Assembly (NCBI GenBank): GCA_937139475.1
Contig: CAKZQF010000101.1
Span: 45,109 to 109,108 of the forward strand
DNA from: an uncultured Gammaproteobacteria bacterium
Lineage (GTDB): Bacteria; Pseudomonadota; Gammaproteobacteria; Enterobacterales; Psychrobiaceae
Length of the DNA: 64,000 nucleotides
Direction: 5' to 3'
The notes under the pieces were generated by a model. It was not told where the DNA came from. It searched no databases and worked only from the letters and a program-made list of their open reading frames with translations. Shown in pieces: positions 36,899-46,089 of the stretch (the stretch's first letter is position 1; each line of letters begins with the position of its first letter). Position numbers and translations under genes: made by a program.

Positions 36899-37552
36899 TT
36901 AATTGGCAGCATAGCCTTGAGCGGGGAGCTTATTTCCGTCAAGCACAGCAAATGACGTTGTACCTTCACTGCCCATTTCTAGACGCTCTTGACACATCCA
37001 GCCAACGACCAACGGATAAATTCGATGCTCTTGTTGATGGACTCGTGCCGCCAGATCATCACTGCTATCTTCAGCAAAAATTGGCACCTTCGCTTGTAAA
37101 ACGACTGGGCCACCATCTAACTCTTCGGTAACAAAATGAACACTAACACCATGCTCTTGATCACCGGCATCAATCGCACGCTGGTGAGTGTTAAGCCCTT
37201 GATATTTTGGTAACAAAGAAGGGTGAATGTTTAACATTCTCCCTTGATAGTGTTGTACAAACCCAGGGGTAAGAATGCGCATGAATCCAGCAAGCACGAT
37301 GATGTCAGGTTGATAGGCATCAATGGCTTGCTGTAATACGGGATCATATTCTTCACGGGAGTTATAAGCTTTATGGTCAACAACCTGGTTGCTCACGCCA
37401 GCGTTCTCTGCGCGCTCTAGGCCAAAAACGCCAGGGCGATTAGAAATCACCCCAACGACTTCACCGGCGATAGCATCGCTTTGACAATTGTCTATGATTG
37501 CCTGCAGGTTGCTTCCGCTACCACTAATCAATACCACGATACGTTTTGTCAT
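36899..37552 (-). CDS. purN: Phosphoribosylglycinamide formyltransferase
   Basis: Transfers a formyl group from 10-formyl-tetrahydrofolate to GAR in purine synthesis. Landmarks: VVLISGSGSNLQAIID at the N-terminus, the folate-site block LAGFMRILTPGFVQHYQGRMLNIHPSLLP with Asn-His, and the catalytic Asp region GVSVHFVTEELDGGPVVLQ. 217 aa. It starts 24 bases after purM; the purMN operon order is the same as in E. coli. Confidence 0.97.
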   Translation of the reverse strand: MTKRIVVLISGSGSNLQAIIDNCQSDAIAGEVVGVISNRPGVFGLERAENAGVSNQVVDHKAYNSREEYDPVLQQAIDAYQPDIIVLAGFMRILTPGFVQHYQGRMLNIHPSLLPKYQGLNTHQRAIDAGDQEHGVSVHFVTEELDGGPVVLQAKVPIFAEDSSDDLAARVHQQEHRIYPLVVGWMCQERLEMGSEGTTSFAVLDGNKLPAQGYAAN

Positions 37553-37576
37553 GATTATCAGCCTTTCTTAACGTGG

Positions 37577-38614
37577 TTATGCAATGCTTACTTGTTCTTC
37601 GTCACCATTTCGGGCGGCGATTGAACCAATGTGCCAAGCATTTTCACCAAGTTCTTTAAACTGTGCTAGTGCGCCTTCTAAGTCTTGTTGAGGAACCACT
37701 AGGATCATTCCAACACCACAGTTGAAAGTACGGTACATTTCATACGTATCGATATTACCGTTAGTCTGTAACCAGTTGAAAATTTCAGGCCACTGCCAGC
37801 TTGATCCATCCACCTCAGCTTTTAGGTTTTCTGGTAAAACGCGTGGAATATTTTCCCAAAAACCACCGCCAGTAATGTGCGATAGAGCATGTACATTATG
37901 CTTTGCAATGACTTCCAGGCAATTCTTTACATAAATACGTGTTGGCTCTAACAGATGATCAGCAATGCTCTTATCACCCAGTAGTTCGTCAGTATTAGCG
38001 TTGCTAACCTCCAGTACTTTACGAATTAATGAGAAGCCATTTGAATGAGGGCCAGATGAAGCTAGTGCGATCAGAGCATCTCCTTCGGCTACTTTAGTAC
38101 CATCGATAACATCTTCTTTTTCGACAACACCAACACAGAATCCTGCCATATCATAGTCATCGCCATGATACATACCAGGCATCTCAGCCGTTTCACCACC
38201 AATAAGCGCACAGCCTGAAAGCTCACAGCCTTTACCAATACCTGAAACCACAGCAGTAGCAACGTCAACATCTAACTTGGCAGTAGCAAAGTAGTCTAGG
38301 AAGAAAAGTGGTTCGGCACCTTGAACAATAAGATCGTTCACACACATACCGACCAGGTCGATACCGACACTCTCGTGACGTTTTAGATCAATTGCCAAGC
38401 GTAGTTTTGTTCCTACACCGTCAGTTCCTGATACAAGTACTGGGTTTTTGTATTTAGTTGGTAATTGGCAAAGTGCGCCAAATCCACCAATGTTCCCCAT
38501 TACCTCTGGGCGGTGAGTACGTTTAACAACACTTTTAATATTGTCTACAAGTGCATTACCTGCGTCGATGTCTACACCAGCGTCTTTATAACTTAGAGAT
38601 TTAGAATTACTCAC
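37577..38614 (-). CDS. purM: Phosphoribosylformylglycinamidine cyclo-ligase (AIR synthetase)
   Basis: Closes the imidazole ring, converting FGAM to AIR with ATP. Near full-length identity with the E. coli protein: [50 protein letters not shown] and [17 protein letters not shown] chose GTG 38614 with AAGG 5 bases upstream (345 aa, as in E. coli); a TTG at 38626 would add four residues. It is first in the purM-purN operon. I could not find a convincing PurR box upstream. Confidence 0.97.
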   Translation of the reverse strand: MSNSKSLSYKDAGVDIDAGNALVDNIKSVVKRTHRPEVMGNIGGFGALCQLPTKYKNPVLVSGTDGVGTKLRLAIDLKRHESVGIDLVGMCVNDLIVQGAEPLFFLDYFATAKLDVDVATAVVSGIGKGCELSGCALIGGETAEMPGMYHGDDYDMAGFCVGVVEKEDVIDGTKVAEGDALIALASSGPHSNGFSLIRKVLEVSNANTDELLGDKSIADHLLEPTRIYVKNCLEVIAKHNVHALSHITGGGFWENIPRVLPENLKAEVDGSSWQWPEIFNWLQTNGNIDTYEMYRTFNCGVGMILVVPQQDLEGALAQFKELGENAWHIGSIAARNGDEEQVSIA

Positions 38615-38923
38615 GAGTACCTTCAACCTAATTGCATGAAAAATTTTTTTGCGTATTTTAAACTAATGTCGCGCCAGAAAACATCGAAATATGAGATTTA
38701 TTTCACTCTTTTTTTAAGTTTGCGAGCCTAAAAGGTGATCTTTAGCACGTTCCTGTCAGCAGTGTCAGCTTATACCTGGGATAATTTCACGGGCTATTCA
38801 TTTAGGATACAGACTTGGGCTATTAAGATTATTTTTACGTGATATCACTGCATTACAAAGATATTTACTTTGTAGTGTGCTAATATTTTTCCTATTACAC
38901 TGATTTTATTTAAGTAAATACTT
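38615..38923. promoter_or_regulatory. purM / DUF2066 divergent region with inverted repeat
   Basis: 309 bp without a gene. Near the DUF2066 gene it has ATTACAAAG / CTTTGTAGT (38862-38886), a 9-base stem with one wobble pair and a 7-base loop, 38 bases before the GTG start. It could be an operator or leader hairpin. Nothing else is recognised. Confidence 0.4.
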
Positions 38924-39985
38924 GTGAAAAACTCATCGCTAACTATTTTTGTTTTGGTTGTTATACTTTTAACGCCACAATTGGCCTACGCAAAGCTTGT
39001 TGATTCGCTCTATAGCGCAGCACTTCCAGCAGCGAGTCAGTCATCAACTCAACGTAAAGCAACGATCCCGGTCTTATTCAAGTCGGTGCTCATTAAAGTT
39101 TCTGGGCAAAGTGATGTTACTCAGAACCAAATGCTTAGTAATGAAATCGGGCAAGCGATGAGTTACATCACGACCTTTAATTATCAAATGATAGAGGGTA
39201 AGCAACACCTGGTCGCAAGCTTTAATGAAAGTTCAGTAGATGCTTTGCTAAAACGGGCGGGTATTTCTATTTGGGGAAACCAGCGCCCAACAGCAATGAT
39301 TTGGCTAGCCCAGCGCACCGAAGATGGCCATCGAGTTGTTGTCTCTGATGACAATACTAACGAAACCGCTTTGTTATTGAAGTCTGTCGCTAAACAGCGC
39401 GGTATGCCGTTGCTGCTGCCACTATGGGATTTGGAAGACCAATTTGGGCTCAGTGCAGGTGAAGTGTGGGGCTTATTTCCTGATAGCGTCGGCGTTGCCA
39501 ATTTGCGATACGGTACAGACTTTATGGTGCTGGCTAAAATTACTGAAAGTGGCTTAAACCAACAACTAAACTGGGCTATCTATAAGCGTAGCGATGACGG
39601 CGCTGGCTATGCTGATATTGTGGCTTCAGGCTTAGATGAATTTTCACAATATGATATCGCCATTACCGCCTTGGTTGACCAAACCAGCGATTTCTTTGCC
39701 AGACAATACAGCGTTGATACCAGTGAAGCCGGCGGAAGAAAGCAATTTCTTATCGCCAATGTAAACTCATTAGATAAGTATGCCGCCATATTAGCCTACC
39801 TTAATCGGTTAAAAGGCCTAGAAGCCGTTGGATTAAAACATAATAAACATCATCATTTTATTTTTGAGGCGACTTTGATTGGTAGTGACGAGTCACTTAA
39901 CGAGGTAATTAGACTTGAGAAACGATTGGTTGAAGTCTATGACGAGGACCTTGGGCAAAGTGTTTATCACTGGCAGGGCAGGTAG
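38924..39985 (+). CDS. DUF2066 domain exported protein
   Basis: 353-residue protein with signal peptide (LTIFVLVVILLTPQLAYA) and a GTG start at 38924. The mature part resembles DUF2066 proteins of gammaproteobacteria (VDSLYSAALPAASQSSTQRK, VLIKVSGQSDVTQNQML, ISIWGNQRPTAMIWLAQ). The function is unknown; the location should be periplasmic or outer-membrane-associated. It lies between purMN and hda, a neighbourhood common for this family. Confidence 0.85.
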   Translation: MKNSSLTIFVLVVILLTPQLAYAKLVDSLYSAALPAASQSSTQRKATIPVLFKSVLIKVSGQSDVTQNQMLSNEIGQAMSYITTFNYQMIEGKQHLVASFNESSVDALLKRAGISIWGNQRPTAMIWLAQRTEDGHRVVVSDDNTNETALLLKSVAKQRGMPLLLPLWDLEDQFGLSAGEVWGLFPDSVGVANLRYGTDFMVLAKITESGLNQQLNWAIYKRSDDGAGYADIVASGLDEFSQYDIAITALVDQTSDFFARQYSVDTSEAGGRKQFLIANVNSLDKYAAILAYLNRLKGLEAVGLKHNKHHHFIFEATLIGSDESLNEVIRLEKRLVEVYDEDLGQSVYHWQGR

Positions 39986-40105
39986 TAGTTTTTAGCTTAG
40001 ACGGTATTTTAATCGTTTAGCATTGATAGCGTATTGAAGCGGTTGCTTGGACAAAGATCAAGGTGATAAACTAGTTGCGTAATTTAAAAGTAAAGAGAGT
40101 GCTCT

Positions 40106-40804
40106 TTGTCACATCCTAAACAGCTGTCATTGCCCGTCTATTTACCTGACGATGAAACGTTTGGCAGTTTCTTCCCGGCGAATAACGAAGAGTTGTTATC
40201 GCAAATTTCTGCCTTGTGTGCAGACGATAGTGGACAATTTGTTTACCTATGGGGTGCTCCAAAATCTGGCAAAACGCATCTATTGCATGCGTGTTGTGCC
40301 ACAGCTCAGGCCAAAGGCCAAAATACGTTTTACATCCCCTTTGAGATGTACGCGTCTATGAGCGATGCTATTCTTGAAGATTTGCACAACTTACCGCTAA
40401 TTTGCTTGGATAATATTGATCTGGTGGCGGGAAATCCGTTGTGGGAAGTCGCGCTATTTGATTTATATAATCGCGTGCGTGAAGCCGGCGGCAAACTTAT
40501 CGTTAGTGCAACAAACTCCCCAGCACACAATAGCTTTAAATTGCCAGATCTTGTTTCCCGCCTGAGTTGGGGCTTAACTTATCAAGTGCAAGCGATGTCC
40601 GACGACGATAAGTTAATTGCAATGCAAAAGCGCGCAGAATCACGTGGTTTAGTTCTCGGTGATGATGTCGTTAAATACCTATTTAACCGCCTAGATCGCG
40701 ATCTTAGAACCTTGTTTGATACGCTAGACAAATTAGATAAAGCGTCGATGCAAGCTCAGCGCAAGCTCACCATTCCTTTTATCAAAGATACCTTAAAGCT
40801 ATAA
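40106..40804 (+). CDS. hda: DnaA regulatory inactivator Hda
   Basis: AAA+ protein related to DnaA domain III that, with the DNA-loaded sliding clamp, stimulates hydrolysis of DnaA-bound ATP to stop over-initiation. The N-terminal clamp-binding motif is KQLSLPV (residues about 5-11). Walker A is WGAPKSGKTHLLHA, Walker B region LICLDNID, sensor SATNSP. 232 aa. The start is TTG 40106 preceded by AGAG; E. coli hda also uses a rare start codon, so low translation may be a shared feature. Confidence 0.94.
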   Translation: MSHPKQLSLPVYLPDDETFGSFFPANNEELLSQISALCADDSGQFVYLWGAPKSGKTHLLHACCATAQAKGQNTFYIPFEMYASMSDAILEDLHNLPLICLDNIDLVAGNPLWEVALFDLYNRVREAGGKLIVSATNSPAHNSFKLPDLVSRLSWGLTYQVQAMSDDDKLIAMQKRAESRGLVLGDDVVKYLFNRLDRDLRTLFDTLDKLDKASMQAQRKLTIPFIKDTLKL

Positions 40805-40841
40805 ATTCTCTGGTGCCGTGCGCACATGAATGATTGTAAAT

Positions 40842-40874
40842 AGCCAACACCGCCAAGTTATGGCAGTGCTGGCT
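40842..40874. terminator. Stem-loop between convergent hda and DUF2069 genes
   Basis: AGCCA, CAC and GCCA pair with TGGC, GTG and TGGCT around a 5-base loop with two mismatches. There is no T-run on either side, so any termination would be weak. Confidence 0.5.
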
Positions 40875-40883
40875 CTGTGAAGG

Positions 40884-41273
40884 TTATTTGTCTTCTTTTT
40901 TCTTTCTAATGCTTAAACCCAGTTCCTGTCCGCGAAATTTTGCAAAGTAAGAGCAGCCAATAAACATCATACTGGCAAGCAATAGCTCGATGATCACGTA
41001 GAGTCGTTCTTCTGGGCGGTCCCAGATAAGTGTCAAGCCATGCAAGATGTAAAATAAGACGATGAAGTTAGACCAGGCATAAGTATAAGGTTTACGCTTT
41101 AGAATCCCCGCCATTGGCAAAAGTAGTGGTCCTAGCGTAAGTAATAAGGTGGTCCAGACACTCATTGTAGACGGGACGAGCACCACATGCCAAAGTGGTA
41201 AAAATAGCAGCAAACCAAAATAACCGGCCTGTCCAAGCCACATAAATCGTGCGGTTTTTTCACGCATTTCCAT
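40884..41273 (-). CDS. DUF2069 family inner-membrane protein
   Basis: 129 residues with about four predicted membrane helices (GYFGLLLFLPLWHVVLV, WTTLLLTLGPLLLPMAGIL, WSNFIVLFYILHGLTLIW, YVIIELLLASMMFIGCSYFA). It matches the DUF2069 family, whose function is unknown. Its ATG overlaps the arsC-like stop by one base (TAATG), so translation is coupled. Last gene of bepA-arsC-DUF2069. Confidence 0.82.
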   Translation of the reverse strand: MEMREKTARFMWLGQAGYFGLLLFLPLWHVVLVPSTMSVWTTLLLTLGPLLLPMAGILKRKPYTYAWSNFIVLFYILHGLTLIWDRPEERLYVIIELLLASMMFIGCSYFAKFRGQELGLSIRKKKEDK

Positions 41274-41623
41274 TACAGGATGTCCAACACTTGCTCTGGT
41301 GGGCGACCGATTGCGGCTTTGTCGCCATTAACGACGATAGGGCGTTCAATCAGCTTAGGCGTCGCTACTAAAAACTCAATTAATTGTGCTTCGCTATGAG
41401 TCGCTGGATCTATCGCTAACTCTTTATATTCAGCCTCTTTTACGCGCATCAATTGGTGTGCTGTGATCCCTAATTTGGTTAGGATTGATTTTATAGTTAG
41501 ACCAGATAGCGGGGTTTTTAGGTATTCCACGACGTTAGGCTCAACACCATTATCCTTTAAAAGCTGTAATGTTTGGCGGCTTTTTGAGCAGCGCGCGTTA
41601 TGATAGATCGTAATAGTTGACAT
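41273..41623 (-). CDS. arsC: Arsenate reductase family protein (YfgD-like)
   Basis: Thioredoxin-fold protein of the ArsC/Spx family. The active Cys is in YHNARCSKSRQTLQLLK (about residue 11), and the arsenate-site Arg region is LIERPIVVNGDKAAIGRPPEQV. 116 aa, like E. coli YfgD rather than plasmid ArsC (141 aa). No arsR or arsB is nearby, and the conserved neighbourhood (bepA, hda) argues for a housekeeping role; activity on arsenate is family knowledge only. Confidence 0.9.
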   Translation of the reverse strand: MSTITIYHNARCSKSRQTLQLLKDNGVEPNVVEYLKTPLSGLTIKSILTKLGITAHQLMRVKEAEYKELAIDPATHSEAQLIEFLVATPKLIERPIVVNGDKAAIGRPPEQVLDIL

Positions 41624-41662
41624 GGTTTATCCTGTTATTGAATTATTGGCGCTGATTTTTGC

Positions 41663-43117
41663 TTAAATACGTAACTTTTTCAAGCTGTCTCGACTAAAGC
41701 GTAGCTGTTTTATGCGCGCTTCAATGCGAGCTTGGGTAATATCATCGTTCTTGAGCAAATTATGCGCTTGATAAAGGTCTTTTAACGCCCCTTTATAATT
41801 GCCATATAACGCAGACAATTCCGCTTTGGCCATATAACGTGCTACAGGTTGGTTAGCCTGCTGATGAATTTCTTGTTTTAATCCCCACGCAGCGACATTT
41901 TGTTGGTGTTTTTGTAAGAATAACTCCAGTACGTTGGCTGCTGCATCAAAGTCTTTAGCTTCAAGTAACGCGCTAGCGTAGTTGAGGGCGATCACCTGGT
42001 TGTTGGGCATGATTTGGTTATATTCTTTTAGCAAGCTAACGGCGTCTTTGACCTTACCCTTAGCCAGCAAAATGTCACTTAGGGTGTCAATGTAAAACAG
42101 ATTATTTGGATCAATTTTACGCAAACCCTTAATCAGGGTATAGGCCTCATCATACTGTTTTTGCTCAAACGCTAATAGTGCCTTGGTGTAGCGCTGCGCT
42201 TGCTGACGCACATCTGACGTGGCTTTATTCTCATGTTCGGCCCGTGCTAGCTTTTCCGATAGCTCTTGTTGATTAAAACGGACATTGATGCGCGCTTTAG
42301 CTAAATGAAAATTGATATTATCACTGAGTTGCACCGGGGTGTATTGCTGCACTCGTATACGGGTTTCTGCAATACGTGATTCCGTCACAGGGTGGCTCAT
42401 CAACATGGGCGGAATTTTAGTTGAATAGCGATATTGGCTCGCCATTTTTGAAAAGAAAATAGGGGCACTGTAAGGATCAAAGTTACTTTTGGCTAATAGT
42501 TCGATACCGATGCGATCTGCTTCTTTTTCGTTTAATCGGGTGTAATTTATCGACATTTGTTGCGACAGTGCCAAGCTGGTTTGCAAGCCCGCCATGCCAG
42601 CTTCCCCCGCACCAGCAAGTGCCAATGCAATGGAACCCAATACCGCGGCGATAGTTGCAGGATTGTTGCGTGCTCGCGCTTCGATAGAACGCGCGAGATG
42701 GCGTTGCGTTACGTGGGTAATTTCATGGCCAAGTACTGAGGCGAGCTCACTTTCATTGTCTGTGAGTAGGATAAGCCCGGTATGAATACCGACGTTACCA
42801 CCAAAAAACGCAAACGCATTAATCGCGTTATTCTGTACCACGAAAAACCTGAATTGTGTTTTTACATCATTGGCTTGCGCCACTAAGGATAAACCAACAT
42901 CATTAATATACTCATCGATGAGTGGGTCATTAATGATCGGCAGCTGACTGCGTAGCTGCATCATGTAGGCTTGGCCAAGGCGGATCTCTTTCTCAATGGT
43001 CAAGGAAGAAGATGCGACGGTACCCAGTTCAGGTAACTTGTTTTGATAGTCAGCAGCGGCGAGGGGAAGCGCTGTAATTACCGCTAGTGATAGCAGTGCT
43101 TTTTTAAATCTTTGCAT
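41663..43117 (-). CDS. bepA: Beta-barrel assembly-enhancing protease BepA
   Basis: Periplasmic M48 metallopeptidase and chaperone that helps LptD and other barrels mature and degrades stalled ones. Signal peptide with cleavage near ALPLAAA. The zinc motif HEITH is at residues 131-135, with the third ligand in LNEKEADRIG. TPR repeats fill the C-terminal half (from about residue 300). 484 aa, as in E. coli BepA. It heads a minus-strand operon with the arsC-like and DUF2069 genes and is divergent from tusA-perM, as expected for this cluster. Confidence 0.94.
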   Translation of the reverse strand: MQRFKKALLSLAVITALPLAAADYQNKLPELGTVASSSLTIEKEIRLGQAYMMQLRSQLPIINDPLIDEYINDVGLSLVAQANDVKTQFRFFVVQNNAINAFAFFGGNVGIHTGLILLTDNESELASVLGHEITHVTQRHLARSIEARARNNPATIAAVLGSIALALAGAGEAGMAGLQTSLALSQQMSINYTRLNEKEADRIGIELLAKSNFDPYSAPIFFSKMASQYRYSTKIPPMLMSHPVTESRIAETRIRVQQYTPVQLSDNINFHLAKARINVRFNQQELSEKLARAEHENKATSDVRQQAQRYTKALLAFEQKQYDEAYTLIKGLRKIDPNNLFYIDTLSDILLAKGKVKDAVSLLKEYNQIMPNNQVIALNYASALLEAKDFDAAANVLELFLQKHQQNVAAWGLKQEIHQQANQPVARYMAKAELSALYGNYKGALKDLYQAHNLLKNDDITQARIEARIKQLRFSRDSLKKLRI

Positions 43118-43212
43118 TAATAAGTTCCTTTAACGGATTATTGAATTCTTTACGTTGAGCTTTAGCGCAGAACAAGCAATAATACGTTCTTCTTTTATAC
43201 GAGCACGCCACA

Positions 43213-43437
43213 TTGATTACGTTAGATTTTACACAGTCTCGATGCCCAATTCCATTAGTTCAAACAAAGCTACATTTAAAAAGAACACAACGTGGTGATA
43301 AGTTTCGTCTTATCTTATCTGACCCCGGTTCACTATCAGATGTTCCCAAGTTATTGAAAAAATTAGGGCATGAGATTGTGTTGCAGCAATCAAAAGATGA
43401 TAATGTGCACCATTACATAATATCGGTTAACGGTTAG
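43213..43437 (+). CDS. tusA: TusA family sulfurtransferase
   Basis: A 74-residue protein with the TusA/SirA signature SRCPIPLVQTKLHLKR near the N-terminus. The Cys of CPIP carries the persulphide, which in E. coli passes sulphur to the TusBCD relay for tRNA thiolation. The start is probably TTG 43213; no ATG is available before the motif, and the ribosome binding site is weak. perM starts 12 bases downstream. It may be a TusA paralogue rather than TusA itself. Confidence 0.85.
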   Translation: MITLDFTQSRCPIPLVQTKLHLKRTQRGDKFRLILSDPGSLSDVPKLLKKLGHEIVLQQSKDDNVHHYIISVNG

Positions 43438-43449
43438 GAAAAAAATTTA

Positions 43450-44520
43450 ATGATAGAAATGGTAAGTAATTGGTATAGAAAACGCTTTTCTGACCCACAT
43501 GCCGTCACCCTCGTTTTCATCTTACTGGCATTAAGTGTTTTAATATACTTTTTTGCCGATATATTAATGCCGCTGTTGGTCGCTATTGTTTCAGCATATT
43601 TGCTCGAGCGCCCCGTCACCGCGTTAAGTAATAAAGGACTACCACGCACTCTTTCAGTTGCGGTGGTGTTAGCTTTGGCAGGAGCTGTTTGTTTTCTCAT
43701 CGTATTTGGCATATTGCCTAGTGTGTGGCATCAAGTGCTTTCCTTAACAACAGAAATGCCCGACATGCTTGCACAGGCACAACAATTTATGATGGCTTTA
43801 CCGCAAAAATATCCTGATTATGTTAGCGCGGCGCAAATTCAGGATCTTACCAATTCGGCTCAGGAGCATTTGATTGAATATGGTCAAGCAATCGTGTCAC
43901 AGTCATTTAAATCGATTATCAATTTAGTTGCGTTGATGATTTATGTGATATTAGTGCCATTACTTGTGTTCTTTTTTCTAAAAGACAAACAGCTTTTGCT
44001 CGAAGGTGCCTCTCGCTTTATCCCTTCAAATCGCCGCTTGGCTGCACAAGTTTGGTCAGAAATGAATATTCAGATCATTAATTACATTCGCGGCAAGGTT
44101 ATCGAAATAGTGATTGTGGGTGGCGTAAGCTACATCGCATTTTCAATTCTAGGATTAGCTTATGCGACGCTACTGGCGGTATTGGTAGGCCTTTCAGTGC
44201 TTATTCCCTTTATTGGTGCTGCTATTGTCACCATACCTGTTGCCTTAGTGGCATTGTTTCAATGGGGATTCACGGCGCAATTTGGTTATCTGATGATAGC
44301 TTATGGCATTATTCAAGCACTTGATGGTAACTTACTGGTACCGCTATTGTTTAGTGAAGCGGTTAATCTGCATCCGACCTCTATTATTGTCGCGGTATTA
44401 TTATTCGGTGGCTTGTGGGGATTTTGGGGGGTATTCTTCGCTATTCCATTGGCCACATTGGTGAAAGCTGTTATCAACGCGATGTCAAAGCAAAAGCAGC
44501 ATTCAGAAACGCAAAGCTAA
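43450..44520 (+). CDS. perM: AI-2E family transporter PerM
   Basis: Inner-membrane permease of the UPF0118/AI-2E family with about eight membrane helices, including LIYFFADILMPLLVAIVSAY near the N-terminus and ISILGLAYATLLAVL-like helices in the second half. The conserved segment FRRLAAQ/RFIPSNRRLAAQVWSE and IQALDGNLLVPLLFSEAVNL support the family. 356 aa. The substrate is unknown. It is next to tusA and close to bepA, as in E. coli, and ends in a bidirectional terminator. Confidence 0.9.
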   Translation: MIEMVSNWYRKRFSDPHAVTLVFILLALSVLIYFFADILMPLLVAIVSAYLLERPVTALSNKGLPRTLSVAVVLALAGAVCFLIVFGILPSVWHQVLSLTTEMPDMLAQAQQFMMALPQKYPDYVSAAQIQDLTNSAQEHLIEYGQAIVSQSFKSIINLVALMIYVILVPLLVFFFLKDKQLLLEGASRFIPSNRRLAAQVWSEMNIQIINYIRGKVIEIVIVGGVSYIAFSILGLAYATLLAVLVGLSVLIPFIGAAIVTIPVALVALFQWGFTAQFGYLMIAYGIIQALDGNLLVPLLFSEAVNLHPTSIIVAVLLFGGLWGFWGVFFAIPLATLVKAVINAMSKQKQHSETQS

Positions 44521-44533
44521 TCTCACCGCTAAT

Positions 44534-44566
44534 AAAAAGCTACACCAAGTCCCGGTGTAGCTTTTT
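44534..44566 (+). terminator. Bidirectional Rho-independent terminator (perM / csiV)
   Basis: AAAAAGCTACACC pairs with GGTGTAGCTTTTT around a short loop, between convergent perM and csiV. Confidence 0.88.
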
Positions 44567-44570
44567 ACCT

Positions 44571-46088
44571 TTATTTTTCCTGTTCTGGTACTTCCAGTTT
44601 AAAACGTCTAATCTGTATCACCATGCCAAAATTTGGATGGTCGAAGTAATGAATTTCTTTGGAACGAACGCGGCGGTTCTGAATCAATTGCGAACTTTGC
44701 AGCCACGGTGTTTCTACCAGTGTCTCTTGGTCAAGCTCAATGAGCTCCTCATGGCTTAACGCCGGTGTAACCAATGGCGAGGCGACTAAAGAAATCGAGT
44801 TATCTGGAGCTGGCAGGTTTTCCGCAGTTGACGCTCGAATAGTCTCGTCAAGGTCTGGTAATTCGAATTGCTTTGGTGGCACCATTGCTAATCCGGGCTT
44901 ACGCAAATCGAAATCTGCCTCGATGAATAAAAAGCGATTTAAATAGATCTTTAGCAAGCCATCTAACTGCCAAAGCGGCGGCACTGGTGGTTCCTCTGGT
45001 TCCTGAAGCTCTTGGATAATCTCGGCTAACTCTATACTTGGTAAGACTTGTTGCAAAAGTTCTGTTTCTTGGTCAGTAGAGTCAAGTAACTGCTGAGCCA
45101 ACGATTCAACGGGCGTTTCTTGGTTAAAAAGCACATTGGGCTCTACTTGTTCCGTTGTGTTTACTTCGTCAATGGGCAAGGGTAGCGGTGTTTCCTCTAC
45201 CTCAACTTGACTGCCATCGGGGTTGTAGCTTGCTGCAAAATTTTCACCACCAAAAAGATGCATTGGTTTAGCCAAGTGACGAGCATAGACTGGCTGGCGC
45301 CATCCCGTATGTAAAATTGGGGTGAGCGATTTCTGCCAGCGCATCTTCTTGCGTAGTTCCACCAGCTCAAGGTTTTCAAGCGGTAATACATGTGGGTGGG
45401 TTAGCTCACTCTCTAATGCCTTAGCAATCAGGGGAACTGGCACTTGGTCTATGGTTGTTAGAGGCATTTGGTGAATAACCTCATAGTCAACACCATCTAG
45501 ACTGAGTGTCGAGGGATAAGGATGAAATACTAACGGGTCAAACACTGGAATTATATCTTGCTCATCCATCGGTTGGGGTTGAGGCAGTGTTAACTGATCG
45601 TCTATCTCGGGTTCATCTTCTTGTACAGAGTTCTCTTGTTGCGCTATGCGCTGTTGGCGGACTTGATAGGCTTGAGCTAATAACGCTTCATCTGGTGCCT
45701 GACATTGTGTTGGCTCAACAATAACTTCCTCTGCTGGTAATTCAACGTCAGTGGCGTCTAATCCAGGCTCTTGGCTAATTACTTTTTCTAATGGTTCGTC
45801 AGCGCTTAACTCGGTTTCCTGCTTTTCTAAATTCAGGCGCTCTTGTACCAATTCAAAGCGCTGCTCCTGACTCAGGCTTGGGCAATCAACATAAGTCGGG
45901 TTTAGCTGCTGCCCTATGATATCAATTGATTTGTGCTGGCCGAATTGTCTAGGCGTTAAATGCAGCTGCTGGCTTGTTTTTTCGCTATGACGCTCAAACA
46001 AGATCAATTCAACTTCAAACCAATATTCAGTCGCATGGACGCTGTTAACGCTCAGTGCTAAGGCAAGTGCTGTGGGAATTAGTTTCAT
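44571..46088 (-). CDS. csiV: CsiV family peptidoglycan-associated protein, long form
   Basis: Periplasmic protein with signal peptide (MKLIPTALALALSVNSVHA). The following EYWFEVELILFERHS is the hallmark of CsiV, a peptidoglycan-binding factor needed for PBP1A activity in Vibrio cholerae. The C-terminal part (LLKIYLNRFLFIEADFDLRK, RVRSKEIHYFDHPNFGMVIQIRR) is also conserved. Between them are long Glu/Gln/Pro-rich acidic stretches (about residues 85-180 and 290-375) that make it 505 aa, unusually long. Its ATG is one base after the mfd stop, so the two are cotranscribed, the usual arrangement. Confidence 0.87.
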   Translation of the reverse strand: MKLIPTALALALSVNSVHATEYWFEVELILFERHSEKTSQQLHLTPRQFGQHKSIDIIGQQLNPTYVDCPSLSQEQRFELVQERLNLEKQETELSADEPLEKVISQEPGLDATDVELPAEEVIVEPTQCQAPDEALLAQAYQVRQQRIAQQENSVQEDEPEIDDQLTLPQPQPMDEQDIIPVFDPLVFHPYPSTLSLDGVDYEVIHQMPLTTIDQVPVPLIAKALESELTHPHVLPLENLELVELRKKMRWQKSLTPILHTGWRQPVYARHLAKPMHLFGGENFAASYNPDGSQVEVEETPLPLPIDEVNTTEQVEPNVLFNQETPVESLAQQLLDSTDQETELLQQVLPSIELAEIIQELQEPEEPPVPPLWQLDGLLKIYLNRFLFIEADFDLRKPGLAMVPPKQFELPDLDETIRASTAENLPAPDNSISLVASPLVTPALSHEELIELDQETLVETPWLQSSQLIQNRRVRSKEIHYFDHPNFGMVIQIRRFKLEVPEQEK

Positions 46089-46089
46089 A

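Noticed and set aside
38615..38700. PurR box upstream of purM
   Set aside because: Only a weak TTTGCGT half-match is visible, with no palindrome.
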